Positions 44,873 to 53,804 of a DNA stretch of 64,000 nt are shown here, in pieces. The DNA lies in the NCBI RefSeq assembly GCF_009728485.1, contig NZ_VVIQ01000004.1, positions 124,001 through 188,000 on the forward strand, read 5' to 3'. A program made the translations under genes and the position numbers. The notes under the pieces are model-generated. The model worked only from the letters and a program-made list of their open reading frames with translations, was not told where the DNA came from and made no database searches. The stretch's first letter is position 1. The number at the start of each line of letters is the position of its first letter. The stretch is from Prevotella vespertina (GTDB lineage: Bacteria; Bacteroidota; Bacteroidia; Bacteroidales; Bacteroidaceae).

Positions 44873-44904
44873 TTTGGTCAATTCATTAAAAAGCTATACC
44901 TTTG
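44873..44904 (+). promoter_or_regulatory. Promoter of the tRNA-Lys pair
   Basis: TTTG (44873-44876), 20-base spacer and TACCTTTG (44897-44904), about 20 bases before the first tRNA. Textbook Bacteroidetes promoter. Confidence 0.75.
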
Positions 44905-44924
44905 CACTCGCAAAAACGATTTGA

Positions 44925-44997
44925 GCGCCCTTAGCTCAGCTGGTAGAGCAACTGACTCTTAATCAGTGGGTCTAGGGTTCGAGTCCCTAAGGGCGCA
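44925..44997 (+). tRNA. tRNA-Lys (anticodon CTT), copy 1
   Basis: A complete 73-base cloverleaf: acceptor GCGCCCT/AGGGCGC, D arm GCTC/GAGC, anticodon arm ACTGA-CTCTTAA-TCAGT with CTT, T arm TAGGG-TTCGAGT-CCCTA, discriminator A. CCA is not encoded. Confidence 0.95.
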
Positions 44998-45036
44998 CAA
45001 CTAACAGGTTTTTGACCCAAACCAATCGTTTAGCTT

Positions 45037-45109
45037 GCGCCCTTAGCTCAGCTGGTAGAGCAACTGACTCTTAATCAGTGGGTCTAGGGTTCGAGTCCCT
45101 AAGGGCGCA
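45037..45109 (+). tRNA. tRNA-Lys (anticodon CTT), copy 2
   Basis: Identical in sequence to the copy 112 bases upstream, with a 39-base spacer and no separate promoter seen, so both come from one transcript ending at the terminator directly downstream. Confidence 0.95.
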
Positions 45110-45110
45110 C

Positions 45111-45147
45111 AAAGAGGATTTCTATTTATTAGAAGTCCTCTTTTTTT
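45111..45147 (+). terminator. Intrinsic terminator after the tRNA-Lys pair
   Basis: AAGAGGATTTCT pairs with AGAAGTCCTCTT (one G-U) around a short A/T loop and is followed by a T run. From here to 45519 (about 370 bases) I see no gene. Confidence 0.85.
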
Positions 45148-45519
45148 ATGCTTGCAAAGATGGATATATAAGATTAATGGCGAATTATCCGTAAGATAGA
45201 ATCACTGAAATATACGAAACAACTCCCTGATGCAGATTTCCACACATATAGAACGACCTTAGAGGAGTGCCGTAGTCAATTCAAGAACAAGTCGATTGCT
45301 ATCTTAAATTCATTCCCTTTGTTCTTGTATGATTACCTTAAATAAGATTCTAAGATAGCAATGGATGAAAGATAACACTTATCTCTTTCATTATAATAAG
45401 ATGAATGGTAAGCAGTGGTACAAATGCTGAGAAGTAAGTTTATATACACCTATTATTATATAAACTGACAATTAATAAGATTCTTGAGAATTGATGTTTT
45501 CCAGTGGAGAAAAGAGTTG

Positions 45520-45590
45520 AGCGGAATACGGGAATCGAACCCGCCTCTCAGGCTTGGGAAGCCCGTGCACTACCGATATGCTAATTCCGC
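45520..45590 (-). tRNA. tRNA-Gly (anticodon CCC)
   Basis: Minus strand cloverleaf of 71 bases: acceptor GCGGAAT/ATTCCGC, anticodon loop TTCCCAA (CCC), T arm with TTCGATT, discriminator U as usual for Gly. It follows tRNA-Thr by a few bases in the same transcript. Confidence 0.9.
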
Positions 45591-45595
45591 AATGG

Positions 45596-45668
<73 letters not shown>

Positions 45669-45968
45669 GGTCTTGCAGATGCAAAGATACTGCAAAAAAA
45701 ACAAACAACCAAATTTTACTTCTTTTTTGTGTAGCATTTTCTATTGTGGATGAAGCAATAATAAGAAGATCATCCAGCGTTCTTTGCAAAGATCCCCTAT
45801 AGACAACCAAGAGAAAACAATATGCACTTGATGGATATAAGGGGCGAACTATCAGAAACTAATCTACATAAAAGAGGAACTGATACTATACGAAAAGTGA
45901 GCTGAAACAGCACCCACAATTACTTGTAGGAGCTGCCCAGCCCACTAACACTTAACAAACTAACCTAA

Positions 45969-48900
45969 TTATTTCTTGATGACTTTCAATGTCTTGTAAG
46001 TCTTTCCATTCTTCATTACTTGTACGAAGTAGATACCACGAGCACCACTGATTGCGACATTTACAACCTGTCCTTCTACTGCATCAAACTGGTTGCTCTG
46101 TAAGAGTGAACCGGTTGCGCCAAGGATATTTATTGTATAATGACCATTCTCAGCAAAGCGCATGTTCACACTTTCAACAAATGGATTAGGATAAACACTC
46201 AAGCCTGTTTGAGCCTCAACAGTAGAGATTCCGTCTGGAATTGCAGTGATATCAACAATCTCATTCACCGTCTTCTCATCTTCACCCCATCCGTTCTTCA
46301 ACTTCAAGGTAACGTTCTTCTTACCTGGAGCAGCATAGGTTACAACAGCTGTCTTATCACTTTCTGATGAAATTCTGCCATCACCTAATTCCCATGTAGG
46401 AGTAGTCTTCACCTCGTATGTTCCAACAACACCTGGGAAACCAAGTACATTGTTGTCTGGTTGTTGGTCTACATAAGCAGCAGTAGAAGTGTTTTCACCA
46501 CCGCTACCTTCCGTAACTACAACAGAACCATCAAAGTCACGACCAGCAGTACCAAGGTTCTTGAACTTCTTACCATCAACCTCTTCAAAGGTGAAGTAAG
46601 CCTTCAAGTTAGAAGGTATTGAACCTTCCTTATAACCCTTCATAGCCTCTAAAACTTCTTCTTTAGACAATGGTTTATCCCATACCTGAACCTCATCAAT
46701 GACACCATTGAAGCCGCTCTTGTAAACACCACCACCACCAATAAAGATGTCAGCTACCTCATAACTGCGGATACGGTTATCGTTTGAATCCTCACGACGG
46801 ATAGAGTTTGAGAAGCTGTGACTAGCAACTTCACGACCATTGAAATAAATCTTTTGAATGTTACCATCCGTATGGGTTACAACAATGTGATTCCATACTC
46901 CAGGAGTAACACTATATCCCGTAGTCATCACATCCTCATAAGGAATATCATGAGAGGTCCAACCCATCGTATTGAAAGAGACTTCATTCGCTGGGTGGAG
47001 AGAACGACCTTGCCACTCAGGACGGATTGTTACCCAAAGATCACCCCAGTTGTTATGTGGCCAACTATCCTTGATTGAGTTCTTATTGATAAGGTTTGTA
47101 CCCTGCTTATCATGGTTGAAATTATCTGCCTTGAACCACAATGCGTATGAATAAGACTTACCTTTTTGAACATCACCAGGGATTCGGAACATCTTAGGAT
47201 CGGTGATAACCAAACCATGTGAAGCCATACCCTCACCCAAACGAGCGTCGTAAGTGTAAGAAACAGGCTTTCCTGTTTGCTCTGTTTGCTTATCAGCTGT
47301 AAGTGTATTGATGTGAGGAACAGCACCAGTAGCCTCTGGTGTAATCTTCACCTTACCACGTGTTGTGGTTGAATTACCCTGACTATCAACAACAACGAGG
47401 TCGTAAGTGCCCTCTTGGTCAACTCTGAATGTAGCACTTGTACCACTTTCTGCGGTTGCTACAGTAGCCCCAGTCACAGCATCTTTCAATATCCATGAGG
47501 TAGCAGCAGGCACCATCTCATCAAGATACTTGAGTGTGAATTCCTCTCCTGGCTTGATAACTGGACGGTCAGCAACTACATCGCTCAATGGCTGGTTGTA
47601 TTCAACTCTCTGGTAAGGAGTCCAAACAATCTCAGAACCCTGCTTGCCATCAGGTGCAACGGCACGTACACCAAAGCGACAATCACGCTTATCGTTGCCT
47701 GATACCATAGGTGCATCAACAACATAAGCTGCCCAAGAAGTTGTAGCGGTAAGCAACTGCTGTGGCTGGTCTTTCTGTTGGAAGTAGATTTCATAATACC
47801 ATGTTCCAACCTCGTCATTATAGGTTTTCTCCCAGTCTGACTCATCTTTTGAAGCATATTGCAACTTGAAGTCACAAGCATTGTAACGACCACGGAGCAC
47901 CTGTACTTGCTTAATGGTTGGAGTTGCAGTATTGAATAATTGAGTCGAATTACGCAATGCCATCTCACCAACATGGAGCTGGTAATCAGCAGGACTATTC
48001 TCTACAACAAGTCCCATCATAGCCACCTTATCACCTGCAGCAAGCCCTAAATCGGAAGCCTTAACGGTGAATGTGCTCCATTTACCTGCTGTCTCTGTAG
48101 CTGGTAAATCAACTTGTTTGTAGTCAGTGGTGTGATCCTTCAATGCAACAAAGAGTTTTGCATGAGAATCTGTACCCTTCAATGTCTTATAGGTAACCGA
48201 GAACTCATAGTCAGGTTGCACCTCAAGCATGGTCTTAAAGAGCTTCACACGAGAGAAGTCTGTCTGTCCAGAGAGTGACAAACAAGAGCCTCCCCAATAA
48301 GCATCATCGAAGGTGAGTTCTGCTTTCACTAGTCCGTTGATGTTGCTTCCATTCACTTCATCATTGCTATCAGTAATCCACCAACGCCATGTTGGCATGA
48401 AGTCTTGAGTATTGAGGTTATACCACTTATGATCAAAAGCGACCTGTCCATCCTTGCGGAAACTCAATCCATTACCAAGGTTGAAACGTGAGACAAATGG
48501 TATCTGCTGTATGGTTGACTTCGCTGTAAGGAAGGTTGCAAGCCCATGGAAGTTCTTCAGGCTAGAGTTAGCCAACGTACAATTTGTGTTGATACCAGGC
48601 AGATAACCAGGGTTGTTATTACCTCCACTGAATATCAATTCTTGCTTCTTTAGATAGGCTTTCTGTATTGCGATGTCTGAAGTTCCATCGTCGGTTGCAC
48701 TCTGATGGATGAGACTTTGCGAGTGAGCACCCCAAAAGCCAATAGAGATGTCATTGTTCAATAATGCACTCCAGTTGTTATTTCGCAACGCACGTCCTTG
48801 TATATCGAAACCTGCATAATAGTCGAAGCTACTTCTACCTAATCTATTAGCAGTGCTGACAGAACCGTTTAGATGCCAATTACCCCAGTTGTAATTAGCA

Positions 48901-49739
48901 AAGAGCATATCAGTAGCAATGTTGTCCTTATCACCAAAGATCTTCTTGTTATGATCACCTAGACCACCATCAAAGTGAATACTACCACGATCATCTGTAC
49001 CATCATACCAATGTACTTCGAACTTCCAATCAATCTTCTTTGCCTCTTTGTGACATTCAACGAAGAACTCTGTCAACTGCGTCATCACGTCAGCAGAGGT
49101 GTGGAACTCCGAGTTGAAGCCAATTCCATTGATACCATAATACTTCATTAAGCGCACAAATGGTGCCGCATAAATGAACTTTCCACCCTTCTTTTGCGTC
49201 AACTTATATAATACACGACTATAGGTATCTGGGCGCCAATTACTTAGATAAACATAAGCACCATAACCTATTGACATTACACAACCTACAGAAACACCAT
49301 TCTTATGGGCTACATCAGTAAGACCAGCAGACGAACGAATCCATGGAGAAGTCCAGTTTCCATGAATATCAATGTATGACCACAAACTGAAATTATCACC
49401 TTCGAAGCAATAACGAGGTAATGCTTTCCACTTAGAGGTAGGATCATCAAGTGGTGTCCAGAGACACATCTTACGTTCTGGATTAACACCTTGACGCACC
49501 TGATAGTCACCATCTTTAATGCGCTCCAATGGGCGAACACGAGAGATGTAGAACTGGTCGTCAATAGCACTGACACCTTGTGGCTGTTTCATCTCACCTT
49601 TCATCCAGGCTTCTAGATAGTTAGGGAGATCTTCAAACTTGGCGTCCTGAATGTCTAACGGATGTGTTGGGGTGCGCTGTGCAGTAGCACTCAAACAACT
49701 AGCTAGAGCCAAGGACGCAAAAAGCGTAAACCTTTTCAT
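45969..49739 (-). CDS. GH85 endo-beta-N-acetylglucosaminidase A, with LamG, PKD and T9SS tail
   Basis: 1256 residues, signal peptide MKRFTLFASLALASCLSATAQ. The GH85 barrel (about 60-500) contains VAHKNGVSVG, GINGIGFNSEF with the catalytic Asn209/Glu211 pair, and HWYDGTDD. A beta-sandwich follows, then an immunoglobulin-like part, a LamG/concanavalin domain (about 840-1040), a PKD-like domain and a type IX secretion tail (VYPNPFVESVNM to TLKVIKK). GH85 enzymes cut the GlcNAc-GlcNAc bond of N-glycans. The T9SS tail points to export to the cell surface or medium. Last gene of the locus. Confidence 0.9.
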   Translation of the reverse strand: MKRFTLFASLALASCLSATAQRTPTHPLDIQDAKFEDLPNYLEAWMKGEMKQPQGVSAIDDQFYISRVRPLERIKDGDYQVRQGVNPERKMCLWTPLDDPTSKWKALPRYCFEGDNFSLWSYIDIHGNWTSPWIRSSAGLTDVAHKNGVSVGCVMSIGYGAYVYLSNWRPDTYSRVLYKLTQKKGGKFIYAAPFVRLMKYYGINGIGFNSEFHTSADVMTQLTEFFVECHKEAKKIDWKFEVHWYDGTDDRGSIHFDGGLGDHNKKIFGDKDNIATDMLFANYNWGNWHLNGSVSTANRLGRSSFDYYAGFDIQGRALRNNNWSALLNNDISIGFWGAHSQSLIHQSATDDGTSDIAIQKAYLKKQELIFSGGNNNPGYLPGINTNCTLANSSLKNFHGLATFLTAKSTIQQIPFVSRFNLGNGLSFRKDGQVAFDHKWYNLNTQDFMPTWRWWITDSNDEVNGSNINGLVKAELTFDDAYWGGSCLSLSGQTDFSRVKLFKTMLEVQPDYEFSVTYKTLKGTDSHAKLFVALKDHTTDYKQVDLPATETAGKWSTFTVKASDLGLAAGDKVAMMGLVVENSPADYQLHVGEMALRNSTQLFNTATPTIKQVQVLRGRYNACDFKLQYASKDESDWEKTYNDEVGTWYYEIYFQQKDQPQQLLTATTSWAAYVVDAPMVSGNDKRDCRFGVRAVAPDGKQGSEIVWTPYQRVEYNQPLSDVVADRPVIKPGEEFTLKYLDEMVPAATSWILKDAVTGATVATAESGTSATFRVDQEGTYDLVVVDSQGNSTTTRGKVKITPEATGAVPHINTLTADKQTEQTGKPVSYTYDARLGEGMASHGLVITDPKMFRIPGDVQKGKSYSYALWFKADNFNHDKQGTNLINKNSIKDSWPHNNWGDLWVTIRPEWQGRSLHPANEVSFNTMGWTSHDIPYEDVMTTGYSVTPGVWNHIVVTHTDGNIQKIYFNGREVASHSFSNSIRREDSNDNRIRSYEVADIFIGGGGVYKSGFNGVIDEVQVWDKPLSKEEVLEAMKGYKEGSIPSNLKAYFTFEEVDGKKFKNLGTAGRDFDGSVVVTEGSGGENTSTAAYVDQQPDNNVLGFPGVVGTYEVKTTPTWELGDGRISSESDKTAVVTYAAPGKKNVTLKLKNGWGEDEKTVNEIVDITAIPDGISTVEAQTGLSVYPNPFVESVNMRFAENGHYTINILGATGSLLQSNQFDAVEGQVVNVAISGARGIYFVQVMKNGKTYKTLKVIKK

Positions 49740-49822
49740 AATTTAAATGTTTAGTTAATAATTGGTTTAAGAGATTATTATTTTAGGTTTTTAAGGGGAG
49801 TTATTTTGAGAAGTGAAAAGAG

Positions 49823-49879
49823 TTTTGAGAAGTAAAGGGAGTTACTTTTATTTTATTGGACTCCCCTCACTTCTCAAAA
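49823..49879 (-). other. Intercistronic stem-loop, GH85 B to GH85 A
   Basis: TTTTGAGAAGTAAAGGGAGT (49823-49842) pairs with the strand at 49860-49879 with two small irregularities. A second copy of TTTTGAGAAGTG (49804-49815) offers an alternative pairing. It starts six bases after the stop of GH85 B. Confidence 0.7.
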
Positions 49880-49885
49880 AACATC

Positions 49886-52800
49886 TTATCTGCAGATTAA
49901 CTTAACGGTACGAAGTGTCTTTCCATCCTTCTTTACGTTTACAATGTAAACGCCTTGAGCACCAAGATGGAGGCGAACATTATCGGAACCATTGACAGAT
50001 AGGCTCTTACCAGCTACAAGCTGACCATTTGTAGAGTAGATCTGAACAAGATAGTTACCAGCTGTTTCAATGTCGAGTAATACGTCACGATCAATAGCGT
50101 AAACCTTCATGTCAGCAGCCTCAGTGCCGTTGATACCTGTTGGATCAGCCTTCACCTTGATTACCTTGAAGGTACGAGTATCTGAACCATGAGCGTTCTT
50201 CAATGTCAAAGTTACCTCATAATCACCTGGTTTAGCATAAGTTAGTTTAGCACTACCAGCGAGGTCGTTACCCTCATGTGACACAATAGTAGCCTTCTTA
50301 GCAGTCCACTCTGCTGTAGTCTTTACTTCGAAGTTACCAGAAACGAATGGACTACCAGCATCGTAAGTTGGTTCGTCAGGAATAAGAGCAGAAACGCCCT
50401 CACCTTGTCCAGCGCGTAATTCACCATGAGCCAACTTAGCATCACCTACCTTACTTGCGAAGTAGTAGTCACCATCAGCATTGTTCTCAAAGTCCCAATA
50501 AGCCTTCAAACCAGCCTCATTAGGATTGGTTGACATCATTGACGCTGTTGCTTCAGCTTCAGAGAGATACTTATTATAGAACTTAACATCATCAATGGTT
50601 GCATTCATAGCAGCTGTTTGATGGCGACCAAGACTAATGCCAAGGATGTTAGAATCCCACCAGCCATTATTAGCAAATCTTTGAGGACAGAGACCTGTAC
50701 CATCAGTACCATAGCTCCAAGTTGTAGCTTCTGCCTGTTTACCATTAATGTAAAGCATTGGCTTGGTTGTTGAGCCATCACCATTCATAGCTAAAGTAAA
50801 GTGGGTCCAAGCACCTGGAACGAAGTCAACTTTCCAACGTTGTTTGTACTCTGGAGAGCCACCACCATTCCTAGCACGGAGTGTCAACTCATAGATACCA
50901 GTGTTAGGATCGTATGTAGACCACATTGTACCCCAGTTATTCTGTGGCCAGCCAATACCTGGACTACGCATATCAATTATCTGAGTACCACCAGAGAAGC
51001 TATTGAACTTCACCCAGAAAGCAAGTGACCAAGGCTGATTGTTGTTTGCCAAACCTAGTTCAGAAACCTTAACGCCAACTGGCTTTTCAAGAGTCTTGAT
51101 ACCTCTTGAACCAGAGCCGTCAGCCTTCTTACCCTCGTACTTCATTGTTACTTGTGCATTTGGAAGAACTTCGATAGAAGTTGTCTGATTATCAGCTGTT
51201 AGAGAGTTGATATGAGGAACGGCACCAACAGCTTCAGAAGTAATCTGAATGTAGTTAGAGTATCTTACTTCCTTATCGGTGCGAAGACCATTTTCATTCA
51301 CCTTACCTGTAAGTACAAGATCATAGAAACCTGTAGCACTTAAACCATCAACATGGATCTTCTTAGATTGATTGCTGGTTTTAACAACTACACCATTATG
51401 CTCAATCTTCCAGTCTCCTACTTCATGGCGTGGGTCTACATAAGCAATAGTAAATTCTTCATTAGGCTTGATGACAGATTTGTCAGCCTTGATTTCATCG
51501 CTGTAATCGTATCGATTAAAGATATTATGTTGCTCTGTGCCCCATGCTATGTCGCTCTCCTGCTTCATATCAAGAGATACGGCAGAGACACCAAATTTAA
51601 TAGTACCCTCACCCTCGAAATTAACAGGAACAGAGTAATACATACCAGCCCAAGAGGTTGTAACACCCATTAAGATTGGCTTTTCATTACCCTGTTGTGC
51701 CCAGAGTTTGAAGAGAGAAGTCTTCACATCAGTATTGTAGCAAGGCTCGCCTGGACCTTTATCATTAGGCATGTTGAAGATAATCTTACCATCAACACCA
51801 TTCTGTGCAGAGTGTAACAAAGCTGTAGATACAACCTGTGGCATTTCTGGCTTCTCGAATGTTCCACGTACAATAGAGAACTCGCCAAGATAGAGATTAA
51901 GATTGTTTGCATTCTCCATCTTCAATGCAACGAGGGCTAGGTGCTTATTTGCTAAGTTACCATCAACCGTGAAGGTCTTCTCTACCCACTTATCTTCATC
52001 TGTCTCATCAGAAACATTCAGAACCTTATAATCATTCTCGGCATTTACATTATCCTTTGTTAGAAGAACCAAAGAAGCATCTGACTTACCAGCCTTTACC
52101 TTATAACGGAAGGTAATCTTATCGCCTGCCTTCAACTCAAAGTCTGTCTTGAAGAGGTGGAGATACTCCTTAGGAGTGTTACCAAAGATTCGTACTGTAG
52201 AACCACCAAGATATGCATCATCCCATACGAACTCAGCATCCAAACCTGTTCCATCATCTGGGACATCAATAGGTTCACGGCCTAACAACTTCTTAGCAAA
52301 CCACCAACGCCATGTTGGCAAGTAGTCCTGAACACCTACGTTAGCCCAAGGACGATCGTTCTTACGCTCACCATCATAGTTGAAGAACTTACCATTACCC
52401 AAGTTGAAATAGCTGATGAATGGTTCTTCGGCTAGATTCCATGACATGGAACTACGTGCCGTCATCATGGAAGACATACCTGCAAAGTCAAAGTTATCAG
52501 CATTGTAATTCAAGCTATTATCAATCTCAAGGTTGTTAACAGGGTTGCGGGAACCGCTTGAGAACCAACGCTCTGTACGCAACATATAGGTACGCTGCTT
52601 GGTTTCAGGGTCACTTCCCTTCTCACCACGGCTCTCAAAGAACATGTTCTGAGAGTGAGCACCCCACAAGCCAATAGAGATTGGATAGTTCTTCAACAAT
52701 GTCCAACGAGACCCCGAGCGTGGCTCACCACCTTGCATATTGATACCTGCATAGATATACAACGGGTCACGACCAATAGACTTCGCTTTATCTACAGATT

Positions 52801-53626
52801 CTTGTAACAACCATGAATGATTCCAATTGTAATTAAAGAATAGCGAAGCAGCCTCTTTACCAGCCTCACCAAAGATACTCTTATTATTATCTGTCAATCC
52901 CTGATCAAAGCTGATATTACCATTCTCTTGTGTACCATCATACCATACATTCTCAAAAATAGGGTTAAGTGACTTCATGGCTTTATTCAGATTGACATGG
53001 AAGTCCCGAACTCCTCTCGTGACTCTACCGCGAGAATAATATTCAGAGAACTCTGAATTATAACCAAAACCGTCATAACCATAGTAATTCATGTAGGCAG
53101 CAGCCTTGTCAATCTCAACTTTGGAAAGGGTCTCTAAGGCTGTTTTCCAACCACTCTCTAAACCTCCCCAAGGAATACCAGCAACCGAAGATACAGGCAC
53201 ACCATTCTTATGTGCTACGTCCAACAGTGCTGCAGGAATACGACCTAAGCCACAATTCCAGTCTCCCCAGTGAGTTACGTAAGGCCACATTGAGAACACC
53301 TCAGAGTCGAAAACACCATCAGGGAGAGCATTCTTGCTAGGCACGTTCCATGGTAACCAAGCGATAAGACGCTTGTCATTCTCTGCTGTAATGTTTGTTC
53401 TTACCTGTGTGTCAGGGTTGCGGAAACGCACCTTTGGTTTCACACGAGAGATAAAGAAGTTATCGTCCTCGTTAATCTTTGGATTTGTTTTTGACCAATT
53501 CCTTAGTCTATTAGGGAACTGTTGTGACTCAAATCCCCACGAGATGTAGCCTTCCTTCAGTTCCTGCGCCATAAGCGTAGAAGGAGCCAAGAAGCAGCCC
53601 AAAAGGAGTAGATTTAATTTCTTCAT
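49886..53626 (-). CDS. GH85 endo-beta-N-acetylglucosaminidase B, with LamG, PKD and T9SS tail
   Basis: 1246 residues, signal peptide MKKLNLLLLGCFLAPSTLMAQ. The GH85 domain has VAHKNGVPVSSV, YGYDGFGYNSEF with Asn190/Glu192, and VWYDGTQENG. The order of accessory domains is as in enzyme A: beta-sandwich, Ig-like part, LamG (about 880-1080), PKD-like segment and a T9SS tail ending KTLRTVKLICR. Sequence differs strongly from A, so the copies are old or have different substrates. Probably acts on another N-glycan class or protein context. It lies between the other two GH85 genes on one transcript. Confidence 0.9.
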   Translation of the reverse strand: MKKLNLLLLGCFLAPSTLMAQELKEGYISWGFESQQFPNRLRNWSKTNPKINEDDNFFISRVKPKVRFRNPDTQVRTNITAENDKRLIAWLPWNVPSKNALPDGVFDSEVFSMWPYVTHWGDWNCGLGRIPAALLDVAHKNGVPVSSVAGIPWGGLESGWKTALETLSKVEIDKAAAYMNYYGYDGFGYNSEFSEYYSRGRVTRGVRDFHVNLNKAMKSLNPIFENVWYDGTQENGNISFDQGLTDNNKSIFGEAGKEAASLFFNYNWNHSWLLQESVDKAKSIGRDPLYIYAGINMQGGEPRSGSRWTLLKNYPISIGLWGAHSQNMFFESRGEKGSDPETKQRTYMLRTERWFSSGSRNPVNNLEIDNSLNYNADNFDFAGMSSMMTARSSMSWNLAEEPFISYFNLGNGKFFNYDGERKNDRPWANVGVQDYLPTWRWWFAKKLLGREPIDVPDDGTGLDAEFVWDDAYLGGSTVRIFGNTPKEYLHLFKTDFELKAGDKITFRYKVKAGKSDASLVLLTKDNVNAENDYKVLNVSDETDEDKWVEKTFTVDGNLANKHLALVALKMENANNLNLYLGEFSIVRGTFEKPEMPQVVSTALLHSAQNGVDGKIIFNMPNDKGPGEPCYNTDVKTSLFKLWAQQGNEKPILMGVTTSWAGMYYSVPVNFEGEGTIKFGVSAVSLDMKQESDIAWGTEQHNIFNRYDYSDEIKADKSVIKPNEEFTIAYVDPRHEVGDWKIEHNGVVVKTSNQSKKIHVDGLSATGFYDLVLTGKVNENGLRTDKEVRYSNYIQITSEAVGAVPHINSLTADNQTTSIEVLPNAQVTMKYEGKKADGSGSRGIKTLEKPVGVKVSELGLANNNQPWSLAFWVKFNSFSGGTQIIDMRSPGIGWPQNNWGTMWSTYDPNTGIYELTLRARNGGGSPEYKQRWKVDFVPGAWTHFTLAMNGDGSTTKPMLYINGKQAEATTWSYGTDGTGLCPQRFANNGWWDSNILGISLGRHQTAAMNATIDDVKFYNKYLSEAEATASMMSTNPNEAGLKAYWDFENNADGDYYFASKVGDAKLAHGELRAGQGEGVSALIPDEPTYDAGSPFVSGNFEVKTTAEWTAKKATIVSHEGNDLAGSAKLTYAKPGDYEVTLTLKNAHGSDTRTFKVIKVKADPTGINGTEAADMKVYAIDRDVLLDIETAGNYLVQIYSTNGQLVAGKSLSVNGSDNVRLHLGAQGVYIVNVKKDGKTLRTVKLICR

Positions 53627-53753
53627 AAATAACTTAAGTTTTGATTTTTATTAATTAGGTTTTCTTTAAATCACTTGCTTTTACGTCCCCACCATTTATT
53701 TCTTAATTATAAGAAAGGTATGGACTTCTTTGTTTTGTATCATGACATGAAAC

Positions 53754-53792
53754 AAGGTTAACCAACTTGTGGTATCCAAGTTGGATAACCTT
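53754..53792 (-). other. Intercistronic stem-loop, GH85 C to GH85 B
   Basis: AAGGTTAACCAACTTG (53754-53769) pairs with CCAAGTTGGATAACCTT (53776-53792) with one mismatch and a six-base loop. It lies just after the stop codon of GH85 C and could stop, slow or protect the transcript. Confidence 0.75.
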
Positions 53793-53804
53793 ATTTCGAT
53801 TCTA

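Noticed and set aside
44925-44997. tRNA-Lys as attachment site of the element
   Set aside because: I could not find any copy of the tRNA 3' end at the left side of the island, and the tRNA lies over 500 bases beyond the last element feature.
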